DNA of 64,000 nt. Source: Erwinia aphidicola. Its GTDB lineage: Bacteria; Pseudomonadota; Gammaproteobacteria; Enterobacterales; Enterobacteriaceae. The translations under genes and the position numbers were made by a program. The DNA lies in assembly GCF_014773485.1 (NCBI RefSeq), contig NZ_JACXBP010000006.1, positions 124,001 through 188,000 on the forward strand. The letters run 5' to 3'. The notes under the pieces are model-generated. The model did no database searches. It was not told the origin of the DNA and saw only the letters and a program-made list of their open reading frames with translations. Positions 30,560-38,614 of the stretch are shown one piece after another. Position 1 is the first letter of the stretch. Each line of letters begins with the position of its first letter.

Positions 30560-31456
30560 TTTGCGCAGCGCAATGTGTTCCGCCAGGTAGTCAATCAGTA
30601 CTCGCAGCTTGGGCAGCAGGTGGCGATTGCCCGGCCACAAAAGAGAAAACTGCCCGCCATGGCCGATCTCCCCCTCCAGCACGCTCTGCAGCTCTCCGCT
30701 CTCCAGATACTCCTGCACCGCAAAATCCGGGACATAAATCAGCCCTAAACCGCGTCGCGTGGCGGATATCTGCGCCTCCAGATTGTTAAACACCAGCGGG
30801 CCATTAAGCGATAGCGCCTGGGGATCGACGCCGTTAAACTGCCACGGCTGCAGCTGACCGCTGCCGGAAAAACGGTACAGCAGGCAGGCATGCTGGCTCA
30901 GCTCTGCTACCGTCTGCGGCGTGCCGTGCTGCTGAAAATAGCCCGCGGAGCCAACCAGACGAAACTGAAAGCCGCCCAGCCGCCGCGCCTTGAGGCGCGA
31001 ATCGGCAAACTCGCCGCTGCGCAGCACCGCATCATAGCCCTCACCAATCACGTCCACCAGGCGGTCATTGAAATCGAGGTCCAGTTCAATTTCGGGATAG
31101 CGGGCGGTGAACCCCGGCAGCAGCGGCAGCAGCAGGCGGTAGCCGATGGCCGGAAAGCTCAGGCGCAGCCGCCCGCGCGGGGCCGCCATCAGGCGGGAAA
31201 GCTCCTGTTGCGCCTCTTCCAGCTCCATCACTATGCGCTGGCTGCGTTCAAAGAACAGCGCGCCCTCTTCAGTCAGGCTCAGGCTGCGCGTGCTGCGGTT
31301 AAACAGGCTGACGCCGAGGCTGGCTTCCAGCCGCGCCACGCTTTTGCCGATAGCAGAGGCCGAAACCCCCAGCCTTTCGGCGGCGGCGACAAAGCTTCCC
31401 AGCTGCGCGGCTTTCACAAACGCGCTCAGCCCGCTTAAACTCTCCACGCTGCTCAT
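30557..31456 (-). CDS. LysR-family transcriptional regulator
   Basis: A 299-residue LysR regulator. The N-terminal winged helix (FVKAAQLGSFVAAAERLGVS, then SVARLEASLGVSLFNRSTR) precedes a substrate-binding-type effector domain (about 90-295). ATG 31456 gives the standard N-terminus; the upstream in-frame extension to 31558 runs into the divergent MFS gene start. The gene faces an MFS exporter gene across 101 bp, the usual layout in which the LysR protein controls its divergent neighbour. The inducer is unknown. Confidence 0.9.
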   Translation of the reverse strand: MSSVESLSGLSAFVKAAQLGSFVAAAERLGVSASAIGKSVARLEASLGVSLFNRSTRSLSLTEEGALFFERSQRIVMELEEAQQELSRLMAAPRGRLRLSFPAIGYRLLLPLLPGFTARYPEIELDLDFNDRLVDVIGEGYDAVLRSGEFADSRLKARRLGGFQFRLVGSAGYFQQHGTPQTVAELSQHACLLYRFSGSGQLQPWQFNGVDPQALSLNGPLVFNNLEAQISATRRGLGLIYVPDFAVQEYLESGELQSVLEGEIGHGGQFSLLWPGNRHLLPKLRVLIDYLAEHIALRK

Positions 31457-31557
31457 TCGCGACTTTTTGTCCTTTATCTGCGGCCTGATGGCCTGTTTAT
31501 CGTGGCGTGACGCCAATTTATCCTGCTTTCTTTCCTGTTGAAAGCGGAGAGTCCACA

Positions 31558-33009
31558 ATGAGTTCCCTGATCCTCACGGCACCAGGCAGCAGCTGGAGTG
31601 TTTTTGCCGTCTGCAGCGCCGCCCTGATGTTACCGCTCAGCTTCTCCGCCGGGGTGATTGCCACCCCAGCGATTGCCCAGCATCCCGGAGGGTCTGCACT
31701 GGCCCTGAGCTGGATTACCAATGCCTTCCTGCTCAGTTTCGGCAGCCTGCTGATGGCCGCAGGCACGCTGGCGGACCGTTTTGGCCGCAAGCGGCTGTTT
31801 ATCAGCGGCGTCAGCGCCTTTACCCTGCTGTCAATGCTCACCGCCTGGGTGCCTTCGGTGGTGTGGCTGGACGTGGTGCGCGCCCTTCAGGGTGCCGCCG
31901 CCGCCGCGGCACTGGCCGGAGGCGCCGCCGCGCTGGCCAATGCCTTTGAGGGACAACGGCGCGCCCGCGCCTTCAGCCTGCTCGGCACCAGCTTTGGCGT
32001 TGGCCTTGCCGCCGGACCGGTGATCGCCGGGATGCTGATGCAGATTGCCGGCTGGCACAGCGTTTTTCTCTGCTGCGCCCTGTTTGGCATAGTGGCTCTG
32101 ATTGCCGGCGGGCTTACGCTGCCGGAGTCGCGCAACCCGGATGCCGGCGCGCTCGACTGGCCGGGGGTTATCAGCTTCAGTACCACCCTGTCGCTGTTTA
32201 CCTGGGGCATGCTGCAGCTGGCCGACAGCGGCGGCGACCGCCTGTCGGTTGCGCTGCTGCTGGCTTCCCTGCTGGCGGGCGGGCTGTTTGTGTGGATCGA
32301 ACGGCGCAGCGCCGGGCCGATGCTCGATCTCACCCTGTTTCGCTACGGCCGTTTTGTCGGGGTACAGCTGCTGCCGGTAGCCACCTGCTACTGCTTTGTG
32401 GTGCTGCTGGTGCTGCTGCCGCTGCGTTTTATGGGATTCTATGGCTACAGCGCGCTGACCACCGGACTGCTGATGCTGGCGCTGTCGCTGCCGATGCTGA
32501 TTGTCCCCTCTCTGGCGGTGGCGCTGACGCGCCGTTTCCATCCTGGTGCCGTCAGCGCGGCGGGCCTGCTGCTGGCCGCCGCAGGAATTGGCCTGCTGAG
32601 CCAGTTTTCTCCCACCGCTTCCCTGCCCATCACGCTGCTGGCGATGGCGATGGTGGGCTGCGGCACCGGGCTGCCCTGGGGGCTGATGGATAATCTGTCG
32701 GTCAGCGTGGTGCCGCCGCAGCGTGCCGGAATGGCGACCGGCATCTTTAGCACCGTGCGCGTGGCGGGAGAAGGTGTCGCGCTGGCAAGCGTTGCCAGCC
32801 TGTTCAGCCAGCTGCTCAGCTGGCAGCTCACGGCGCATAACCAACCGGCAGCGCTCGCCGGGCAGCTGGCGAGCTATCATCTGGTGGATCCACGACTGTT
32901 GGGGCTGGCGGAACAGGCTTTTCAGCAGTTATTACTGGTACTGATGGCGATGACGCTGCTGTGCGCGGCAGCCATCTGGCGCTGCCTGGTGACGCCGGAC
33001 AGGAAGTGA
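31558..33009 (+). CDS. MFS transporter, probable drug efflux (DHA2-like)
   Basis: A 483-residue inner-membrane protein with about fourteen hydrophobic segments. The MFS loop signature GTLADRFGRKRLF lies between helices 2 and 3, and the helix 5 region SLLGTSFGVGLAAGPVIAGML matches the antiporter motif C of drug exporters. ATG 31558 follows a GGAGAG site; a frame start at 31507 lies in the divergent promoter region. It is probably controlled by the adjacent LysR protein. The substrate cannot be read. Confidence 0.88.
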   Translation: MSSLILTAPGSSWSVFAVCSAALMLPLSFSAGVIATPAIAQHPGGSALALSWITNAFLLSFGSLLMAAGTLADRFGRKRLFISGVSAFTLLSMLTAWVPSVVWLDVVRALQGAAAAAALAGGAAALANAFEGQRRARAFSLLGTSFGVGLAAGPVIAGMLMQIAGWHSVFLCCALFGIVALIAGGLTLPESRNPDAGALDWPGVISFSTTLSLFTWGMLQLADSGGDRLSVALLLASLLAGGLFVWIERRSAGPMLDLTLFRYGRFVGVQLLPVATCYCFVVLLVLLPLRFMGFYGYSALTTGLLMLALSLPMLIVPSLAVALTRRFHPGAVSAAGLLLAAAGIGLLSQFSPTASLPITLLAMAMVGCGTGLPWGLMDNLSVSVVPPQRAGMATGIFSTVRVAGEGVALASVASLFSQLLSWQLTAHNQPAALAGQLASYHLVDPRLLGLAEQAFQQLLLVLMAMTLLCAAAIWRCLVTPDRK

Positions 33010-33027
33010 TCAAGCGGAGCAAACAGT

Positions 33028-33048
33028 AACGCCCGGCTGGCGGGCGTT
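33028..33048. terminator. Hairpin between the convergent MFS and ychH genes
   Basis: AACGCCCG pairs with CGGGCGTT across GCTGG. There is no marked T-run on either side, so its strength as a terminator is uncertain. Confidence 0.45.
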
Positions 33049-33082
33049 GATTGCGCTAAGAGGGTAATAGCAGCGCGGAAAT

Positions 33083-33370
33083 TTAAGACTGGCTGTTGTG
33101 CTGGCTGCTGCCGTGACGGCAGCGTTTGTCGCCGCAGTGGCGCACCCAGTAATAGCGGTCGGCGATCTTTTCCCGCCCGCTCACTCTGGCCCCCACCAGC
33201 CACAGCAACGCACCGATAAAGATGCTGAAAATCGCCCCATGCACCATATACTCAGGCAGATTGAGCTGAGGCAGCTGGTTGAGAACTGAATAACCCACGC
33301 CGCCGACCATCACCACTAAACCGAGTACCATCAGGGCATTACCCATCACATGTGAATGTTTACGTTTCAT
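33083..33370 (-). CDS. ychH: Stress-induced inner-membrane protein YchH
   Basis: A 95-residue protein with two membrane helices (about 10-30 and 44-62). The start MKRKHSHVMGNALM, the QLPQLNLPEY segment and the C-terminal DRYYWVRHCGDKRCR match YchH, a small membrane protein linked to stress responses in E. coli. ATG 33370 is the conserved start. It is divergent from pth, as in E. coli. Confidence 0.93.
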   Translation of the reverse strand: MKRKHSHVMGNALMVLGLVVMVGGVGYSVLNQLPQLNLPEYMVHGAIFSIFIGALLWLVGARVSGREKIADRYYWVRHCGDKRCRHGSSQHNSQS

Positions 33371-33644
33371 TGCGCACCTCCGGACAGTATTGAAAAGGCA
33401 AATTCCATTGCCAGATGCGCTTAGTGTAGGCAATCAACAGCTGCTCTGATGAGTTGGCGATCACATTTATTGCTTATGCTTTGACAAAACTTTACGTCTA
33501 ACGGCCTGTTTTTATATAGAAAATGTATTATCACGCCTGTCAACTATCGTGACATGGCTCACCTTTTTACGCAGATCTTTGAGTTCTCGCAACGGCTTGC
33601 GTAAACTAGCCGCTTTCCCCCGTACGCTTCAGGAAACACCACAC

Positions 33645-34232
33645 GTGAGTAGCATCAAACTGATTGTTGGCCTGGCCAATCCCGGCGCTGAATACGCCGC
33701 CACGCGCCACAATGCCGGAGCCTGGTACGTTGATTTGCTGGCTGAACGCCACAATCAGTCATTAAAGGAAGAGAGCAAGTTCTACGGCTACACTGCCCGG
33801 TTAAACATCGGGGGTGAGGATGTACGCTTGCTGGTGCCGACCACCTTTATGAATCTCAGCGGCAAAGCCGTGGCGGCGATGGCGACGTTCTACCGCATTG
33901 CCCCGGAAGAGATCCTGGTTGCCCATGACGAGCTGGACCTGCCTCCCGGCGTGGCAAAGTTTAAGCAGGGCGGCGGCCACGGCGGTCATAACGGCCTGAA
34001 AGATATTATCAGCAAGCTGGGTAACAACCTGAACTTCCACCGCCTGCGCATCGGCATTGGTCACCCGGGCGATCGCAACAAGGTGGTCGGTTTTGTACTG
34101 GGCAAGCCGCAGTCGGCAGAGCAGAAGTTGATTGATGATGCGGTCGATGAAGCGGCGCGCTGTACGGAAGTGTGGTTGAAAGAAGACCGCCTGAAAGCCA
34201 TGAATCGTCTGCACAGCTACAAAGCGGGCTAA
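33645..34232 (+). CDS. pth: Peptidyl-tRNA hydrolase
   Basis: A 195-residue enzyme recycling peptidyl-tRNA. The catalytic histidine is H22 in ATRHNAGAW (E. coli H20), and HDELDLPPG and [13 protein letters not shown] are conserved. GTG 33645 with AGGAA about 9 nt upstream gives the family N-terminus [14 protein letters not shown]. In E. coli ychF follows directly; here an EAL-type gene and a SulP gene are placed between them. Confidence 0.96.
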   Translation: MSSIKLIVGLANPGAEYAATRHNAGAWYVDLLAERHNQSLKEESKFYGYTARLNIGGEDVRLLVPTTFMNLSGKAVAAMATFYRIAPEEILVAHDELDLPPGVAKFKQGGGHGGHNGLKDIISKLGNNLNFHRLRIGIGHPGDRNKVVGFVLGKPQSAEQKLIDDAVDEAARCTEVWLKEDRLKAMNRLHSYKAG

Positions 34233-34269
34233 GCCTGCGCACCCGCTGTGGCCGCAGCCGCAGCGGGGA

Positions 34270-34953
34270 TTACCCCTTCTCGCACCGCTTCCCGTCGTCG
34301 TCACATTCCAGGCTATCCAGCGTCAGCTGCTGTGCAAAATAGCCCTGCACGCCCCAGATTTTACTGTTGCGCAGCGTCTCCAGCTGACCGTCTCCGGCCA
34401 CACCCTCCACGATCACCCGATTGGTATACTGACGGATATGGTTGATCAGCACCGAAAAGAACGGCTTATTGACGTTTTCCAGATAGAACTGGCGGTCGAG
34501 CTTTACCGCTTCAAACATGTTTGACTGCAGCGCATGCAAATTGGCATCGCCGGCACCAAGATCGTCCAGCCATAAGATATTCAGCTGTTCAATCAGGGTA
34601 CGCAGCAGCGGATTGTCCATGCCGTCGTGCAGATTGGGGAAATCTTCCGACAGTTTCAGGCGCACAAAGGGCAGATGGCTGAGGATTTGCTGGATAAACG
34701 ACGACTGCGTCACGGCGCGCGCCAGCTGAAAGTCGATGGCCACGCTGCACAGCAGGCCGTGCTGGCGAAAGTAATCGGCGTACTCTTCAACGATCAGCAG
34801 CTGATGCAGTAGCCGATCCTCAGGCAATGGCGGCTGCCGCACAGCATCCAGCGGGCCACCGACCGCAGCAGAATGCGGACGGTAGCTCAGGTCGATGGCG
34901 ATCATCTCACCGCTAAGGGTATGTACAGGAGTACAAAAAAAATCGTTTTTCAT
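34270..34953 (-). CDS. Degenerate EAL-domain protein, YdiV-like
   Basis: A 227-residue single-domain protein. It keeps the outline of an EAL fold (LWLDDLGAGDANLHALQ for the DDFGxG loop, then VKLDRQFY and VIVEGVAGDGQLETL), but the E-x-L signature is EMIAIDL and several metal ligands differ from active phosphodiesterases. The segment FPNLHDGMDNPLL resembles YdiV, an EAL-like protein that binds FlhDC and not cyclic-di-GMP. I infer a non-catalytic regulator, perhaps of motility. It is convergent with pth and has no partner gene. Confidence 0.68.
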   Translation of the reverse strand: MKNDFFCTPVHTLSGEMIAIDLSYRPHSAAVGGPLDAVRQPPLPEDRLLHQLLIVEEYADYFRQHGLLCSVAIDFQLARAVTQSSFIQQILSHLPFVRLKLSEDFPNLHDGMDNPLLRTLIEQLNILWLDDLGAGDANLHALQSNMFEAVKLDRQFYLENVNKPFFSVLINHIRQYTNRVIVEGVAGDGQLETLRNSKIWGVQGYFAQQLTLDSLECDDDGKRCEKG

Positions 34954-35090
34954 GCCGCCGGGTCAGTTAACGGGCATCCTGCCAGTGAAATAAATCGTCG
35001 TACAGTTAAACTATAGAAGTAAATACTGTAAGCGCCGTTATAAAACGACGATTTCTAGATTATCGGCAGGTCCAGCAGTAGCTTTATGGT

Positions 35091-36572
35091 TCATGCATCA
35101 TTGCTAGCAACTTTATAATCCGGGTCATCCAGCTCATGGCTGCAGAATGGCCCTGCCTGACGCAACAGGCTGATGCAATCCTCGCTCAGATGGCGCAGGC
35201 GCAGGCTTTTACCGGCTTCCATATAGCGCGCCGTCAGCTTGTCGATCGCCTCCACGCCGCTGGAGTCCATCACCCGGGTGCGGGCAAAGTCGATCACCAC
35301 GCTATCGGTATCCTGCTGCGGATTAAACAGCTCCTGGAAACTGGCGGTGGAGCCAAAGAACAGCGGCCCTTCCAGACGGTAGGTTTTCTCCCCCTCTTTC
35401 TCGCTCTGCTCAATAATGGTGATGCGGGCGTGCTGCCAGGCGAAGACCAGCGCCGAGATAATCACGCCGCAGATCACCGCCATCGCCAGGTCGGTGAAAA
35501 TCGTGACCAGCGTCACCGCAATCATAATCACCGCATCGGCTTTCGGCATGCGCTTCAGGCGCCTGATGGAACTCCACTCAAAGGTGTTGATGCACACCAC
35601 AAACATAATGCCCGCCAGCGCCGCCACCGGCAGCAGCGCGATATAATCCGACAGGCTAATCACAAACAGGATCAGCAGCAGCGCCCCGACCAGGTTGGAG
35701 ATGCGCCCGCGCCCGCCGGAGGTGAAGTTGATAATGGACTGGCCGATCATCGCGCATCCGGCAAAGCTGCCGAAGAAGCCGCAGAGAGTGTTGCCAATAC
35801 CCTGCGCCACGCACTCCTGATTACCTGCGCCCTTTTTACTGCCCATCTCATCCAGTACCGCCAGCGTCAGCAGCGATTCAATCAGCCCGACCAGCGCAAT
35901 CACCACCGCATACGGCAGCACGATCTTCAGCGTTTCCCAGCTTAACGGCGCGGTCGGCAGATGGAAGGACGGCAGCGTGCCGGAGATATCCGCCAGGTCG
36001 CCGACGCGTTTAGTATCCAGGCCAAAACCAATGGCAATCGCACTGATGGCGATCAGCGCCGCCAGTGAACCCGGGATCGCTTTGGTCAGCTTCGGGAACA
36101 GCCAGACAATTAACATCGCCAGCGCCACCAGCGCATACATCACCGGCCCCTGCCCTTTAATCATCGGGAACTGCGCCAGCATAATCACAATCGCCAGCCC
36201 GTTAACGAAGCCGTAAATCGCCGGTTGCGGCACCAGGCGGATAAACTTACCGAGCCGCAGCACGCCAATCGCCAGCTGAATCAGCCCCGCGAGGATGGTC
36301 GCCAGCAGCACGTACTCGTAGCCGTGCTGGGTAATCAGGCTAATCAGCACCACAATAATCGACCCGGCCGCGCCGGAGATCATCCCCGGCTTGCCGCCGA
36401 AGAAGGCGGTGACCAGCCCGAGAATAAAGGCGGTGTGCAGACCAATGGTCGGCGACAGCCCGGCCAGCAGAGAAAAAGCCGTCGCTTCCGGGATCAGCGC
36501 AACGGACACCACGGCACCGGCCAGCACGTCATTTTTGACGTCACTCGCCCTGAAATTGCTCAGGTTAAACAT
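35091..36572 (-). CDS. SulP-family anion transporter with STAS domain
   Basis: A 493-residue inner-membrane protein. The SulP core (about 10-385) has many hydrophobic helices, including PEATAFSLLAGLSPTIGLHTAF and the NQECVAQGIGNTLCGFFG segment; the C-terminal cytoplasmic STAS domain (about 400-480) has VVIDFARTRVMDSSGVEAID. The substrate may be bicarbonate, sulfate or a dicarboxylate. ATG 36572 follows GGAAA. E. coli has the SulP gene dauA next to prs, but that protein is longer and this one looks like a different SulP subgroup (SbtA/BicA-like length). Confidence 0.87.
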   Translation of the reverse strand: MFNLSNFRASDVKNDVLAGAVVSVALIPEATAFSLLAGLSPTIGLHTAFILGLVTAFFGGKPGMISGAAGSIIVVLISLITQHGYEYVLLATILAGLIQLAIGVLRLGKFIRLVPQPAIYGFVNGLAIVIMLAQFPMIKGQGPVMYALVALAMLIVWLFPKLTKAIPGSLAALIAISAIAIGFGLDTKRVGDLADISGTLPSFHLPTAPLSWETLKIVLPYAVVIALVGLIESLLTLAVLDEMGSKKGAGNQECVAQGIGNTLCGFFGSFAGCAMIGQSIINFTSGGRGRISNLVGALLLILFVISLSDYIALLPVAALAGIMFVVCINTFEWSSIRRLKRMPKADAVIMIAVTLVTIFTDLAMAVICGVIISALVFAWQHARITIIEQSEKEGEKTYRLEGPLFFGSTASFQELFNPQQDTDSVVIDFARTRVMDSSGVEAIDKLTARYMEAGKSLRLRHLSEDCISLLRQAGPFCSHELDDPDYKVASNDA

Positions 36573-36634
36573 AAAATTTCCAGTTAATTTAAACGTGTTG
36601 GTTCTTCCGTGCCGCATTAATCGGGCACAGCTGG

Positions 36635-36651
36635 CTCGTCAGAGTGACGAG
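36635..36651. promoter_or_regulatory. Perfect palindrome before the SulP gene
   Basis: CTCGTCA-GAG-TGACGAG, 7-bp arms with a 3-bp centre, about 63 bp before the SulP start. It could be an operator or a transcript hairpin; no factor is recognised. Confidence 0.35.
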
Positions 36652-36833
36652 TGGCGGCAACGGGCGTTGCGCAGGCGGGAGGGTCTTAAGGTGGCGTAAG
36701 CAGCAAGCGATGCATCTGCGGGATTCTCCAGGTTCTGTAAAGACACGTCAGTATGGGAAAATGTGAGCACGATCTCAAGAGATAACTTAACCTCTGCCTC
36801 AGAAATCAACCGCCTCCAGGCTAAAATTACGTG

Positions 36834-36839
36834 TATAAT
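36834..36839 (+). promoter_or_regulatory. Probable -10 box of the ychF promoter
   Basis: TATAAT lies 88 bp before the ychF start, preceded by TG. No good -35 hexamer is visible at 17 bp, so this would be a TG-assisted promoter. The surrounding 300-bp gap to the SulP gene has no coding frame. Confidence 0.45.
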
Positions 36840-36926
36840 GCGCGGAAACTTTTAAGACAACCGTCTGTGACACTATCAGGGCATGTAAAAGTGCGTTGAT
36901 TATCAAGAAATTAAGGTGATTCAAAC

Positions 36927-38018
36927 ATGGGATTCAAATGCGGTATTGTGGGCCTGCCAAACGTCGGGAAATCCACCCTGTTCAATGCGTTAACCAAAGC
37001 GGGCATCGAAGCAGCTAACTTCCCGTTCTGTACCATTGAGCCGAATACTGGCGTGGTGCCAATGCCTGATTCACGTCTTGATCAGCTGGCTGCTATCGTT
37101 AAGCCACAGCGTATTCTGCCGACCACCATGGAATTCGTTGATATCGCTGGCCTGGTAAAAGGCGCCTCGAAAGGTGAAGGCCTGGGCAACCAGTTCCTCA
37201 CCAACATTCGTGAAACCGAGGCTATCGGCCACGTGGTGCGCTGCTTTGAGAACGACAACATTATCCACGTGAATAATAAAGTTGACCCGGCTGACGATAT
37301 TGAAACCATCAATACCGAGCTGGCGCTTTCTGACCTCGATACCTGTGAACGTGCCCTGCAGCGCGTGCAGAAGAAAGCCAAGGGCGGCGATAAAGACGCC
37401 AAAGCTGAACAGGCGGCGCTGGAAAAATGCCTGCCGCATCTGGAAAAAGCCGGCATGCTGCGCGCGCTGGACCTGACGGATGAAGACAAAGCGGCGGTCC
37501 GCTACCTGAGCTTCCTGACGCTGAAGCCAACCATGTATATCGCCAACGTTAACGAAGACGGTTTTGAAAATAACCCGTACCTCGATATCGTGCGTGCGAT
37601 TGCCGAGAAAGAGGGTTCCGTTGTGGTGCCGGTGTGCGCTGCCGTTGAGTCTGATATTGCCGAGCTGGAAGATGGCGACCGCGAAGAGTTTATGGCCGAG
37701 CTGGGCATTGAAGAGCCGGGCCTGAACCGCGTCATCCGCGCAGGTTACTCCCTGCTCAACCTGCAGACCTACTTCACCGCTGGCGTGAAGGAAGTGCGTG
37801 CATGGACTATCCCGGTTGGTGCGACCGCACCGCAGGCCGCAGGTAAGATCCACACCGACTTCGAGAAAGGCTTTATCCGCGCTCAGACCATTGCTTTCGA
37901 TGACTACATTGCCTGCAAGGGTGAACAAGGCGCGAAAGAAGCCGGTAAGATGCGTTCAGAAGGGAAAGACTACATCGTGAAAGATGGCGATGTGATGAAC
38001 TTCCTGTTCAACGTCTAA
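36927..38018 (+). CDS. ychF: Ribosome-binding ATPase/GTPase YchF
   Basis: A 363-residue Obg-family P-loop protein that prefers ATP. The G1 loop [18 protein letters not shown] (about 8-25), the G3 region [20 protein letters not shown], a coiled-coil insert (about 130-180) and the C-terminal TGS domain ending [16 protein letters not shown] are all present. It is involved in translation and oxidative-stress control. Length matches E. coli. Confidence 0.97.
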   Translation: MGFKCGIVGLPNVGKSTLFNALTKAGIEAANFPFCTIEPNTGVVPMPDSRLDQLAAIVKPQRILPTTMEFVDIAGLVKGASKGEGLGNQFLTNIRETEAIGHVVRCFENDNIIHVNNKVDPADDIETINTELALSDLDTCERALQRVQKKAKGGDKDAKAEQAALEKCLPHLEKAGMLRALDLTDEDKAAVRYLSFLTLKPTMYIANVNEDGFENNPYLDIVRAIAEKEGSVVVPVCAAVESDIAELEDGDREEFMAELGIEEPGLNRVIRAGYSLLNLQTYFTAGVKEVRAWTIPVGATAPQAAGKIHTDFEKGFIRAQTIAFDDYIACKGEQGAKEAGKMRSEGKDYIVKDGDVMNFLFNV

Positions 38019-38073
38019 ACCCTTCCGTCGTCTTATGAGGTTTGATTGAACCTCCTACGATTCGAAACGCGAT

Positions 38074-38102
38074 AAATCCACGCAGCTGCGTGGATTTTTT
38101 TT
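38074..38102 (+). terminator. ychF terminator
   Basis: AAATCCACGCAGCTGCGTGGATTT is a perfect self-complementary stem followed by a T-run. It lies 56 bp after the ychF stop. Confidence 0.88.
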
Positions 38103-38411
38103 AGCTCGCCAGTTAGAAAAATCCGCAAGGACAGTGTCACTTCTCACACGTTTAAGCCCGTCGCCAGACAGTGTTTGCAGATGAAAGACTGGGCCGATAT
38201 CACCCAAACGTGGCGACTGGATATGCTTGAGCGTGTGGTTTTCCCCGCCATCGGCAAACTTCCTATCAGGGAAATCACACCGCACCACAATCTTAAAATT
38301 TTTCAGGAAACGGCTAAACGCGGCGCTCCGACTGGTAACGCAGTAAGACCAGACTCTGGCATCAGGAAACGCAGGTGCTCCAGGTCACCGATGGCACTGA
38401 GAAAATCATGA
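38103..38411 (+). pseudogene. Remnant of a P4-type tyrosine integrase
   Basis: An open frame from just after the ychF terminator reads RKDSVTSHTFKPVARQCLQM and then DMLERVVFPAIGKLPIREIT and FQETAKRGAP. This matches the arm- and core-binding region of P4/CP4-family integrases (typically ...TFEAVAREW... and ...LERDVFPAIGKRPI...). No start region, no catalytic Arg-His-Arg-Tyr domain and no continuation after about 38410 exist. It is the scar of a former island insertion. Confidence 0.75.
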
Positions 38412-38443
38412 TCATCAGAATGCGTATGATCGTGCAGAATGCG

Positions 38444-38590
38444 TTAATCGCCTTTGTTTTTCGCTGTTATTTCCGCGAAATGATGATTAAATTCGTTCAG
38501 GGACATTATCCACAGAGTCTGAGGCTCATCAAAGCGTGACTCGGATTGATCGCAGGTAAGTACAGTCTTTAACTTCATCATCAAAGTCAT
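38444..38590 (-). CDS. Possible small protein of unknown function
   Basis: A 48-codon minus-strand frame (MTLMMKLKTVLTCDQSES to ...ITAKNKGD) divergent from the DUF2157-type gene. Its composition looks protein-like, but there is no good ribosome site and no family is recognised. Starts at 38581 or 38578 are equally possible. It could be a fragment left by the same island as the integrase remnant. Confidence 0.25.
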   Translation of the reverse strand: MTLMMKLKTVLTCDQSESRFDEPQTLWIMSLNEFNHHFAEITAKNKGD

Positions 38591-38614
38591 CTCGCAAACA
38601 GAGGCAGGGAAAGA

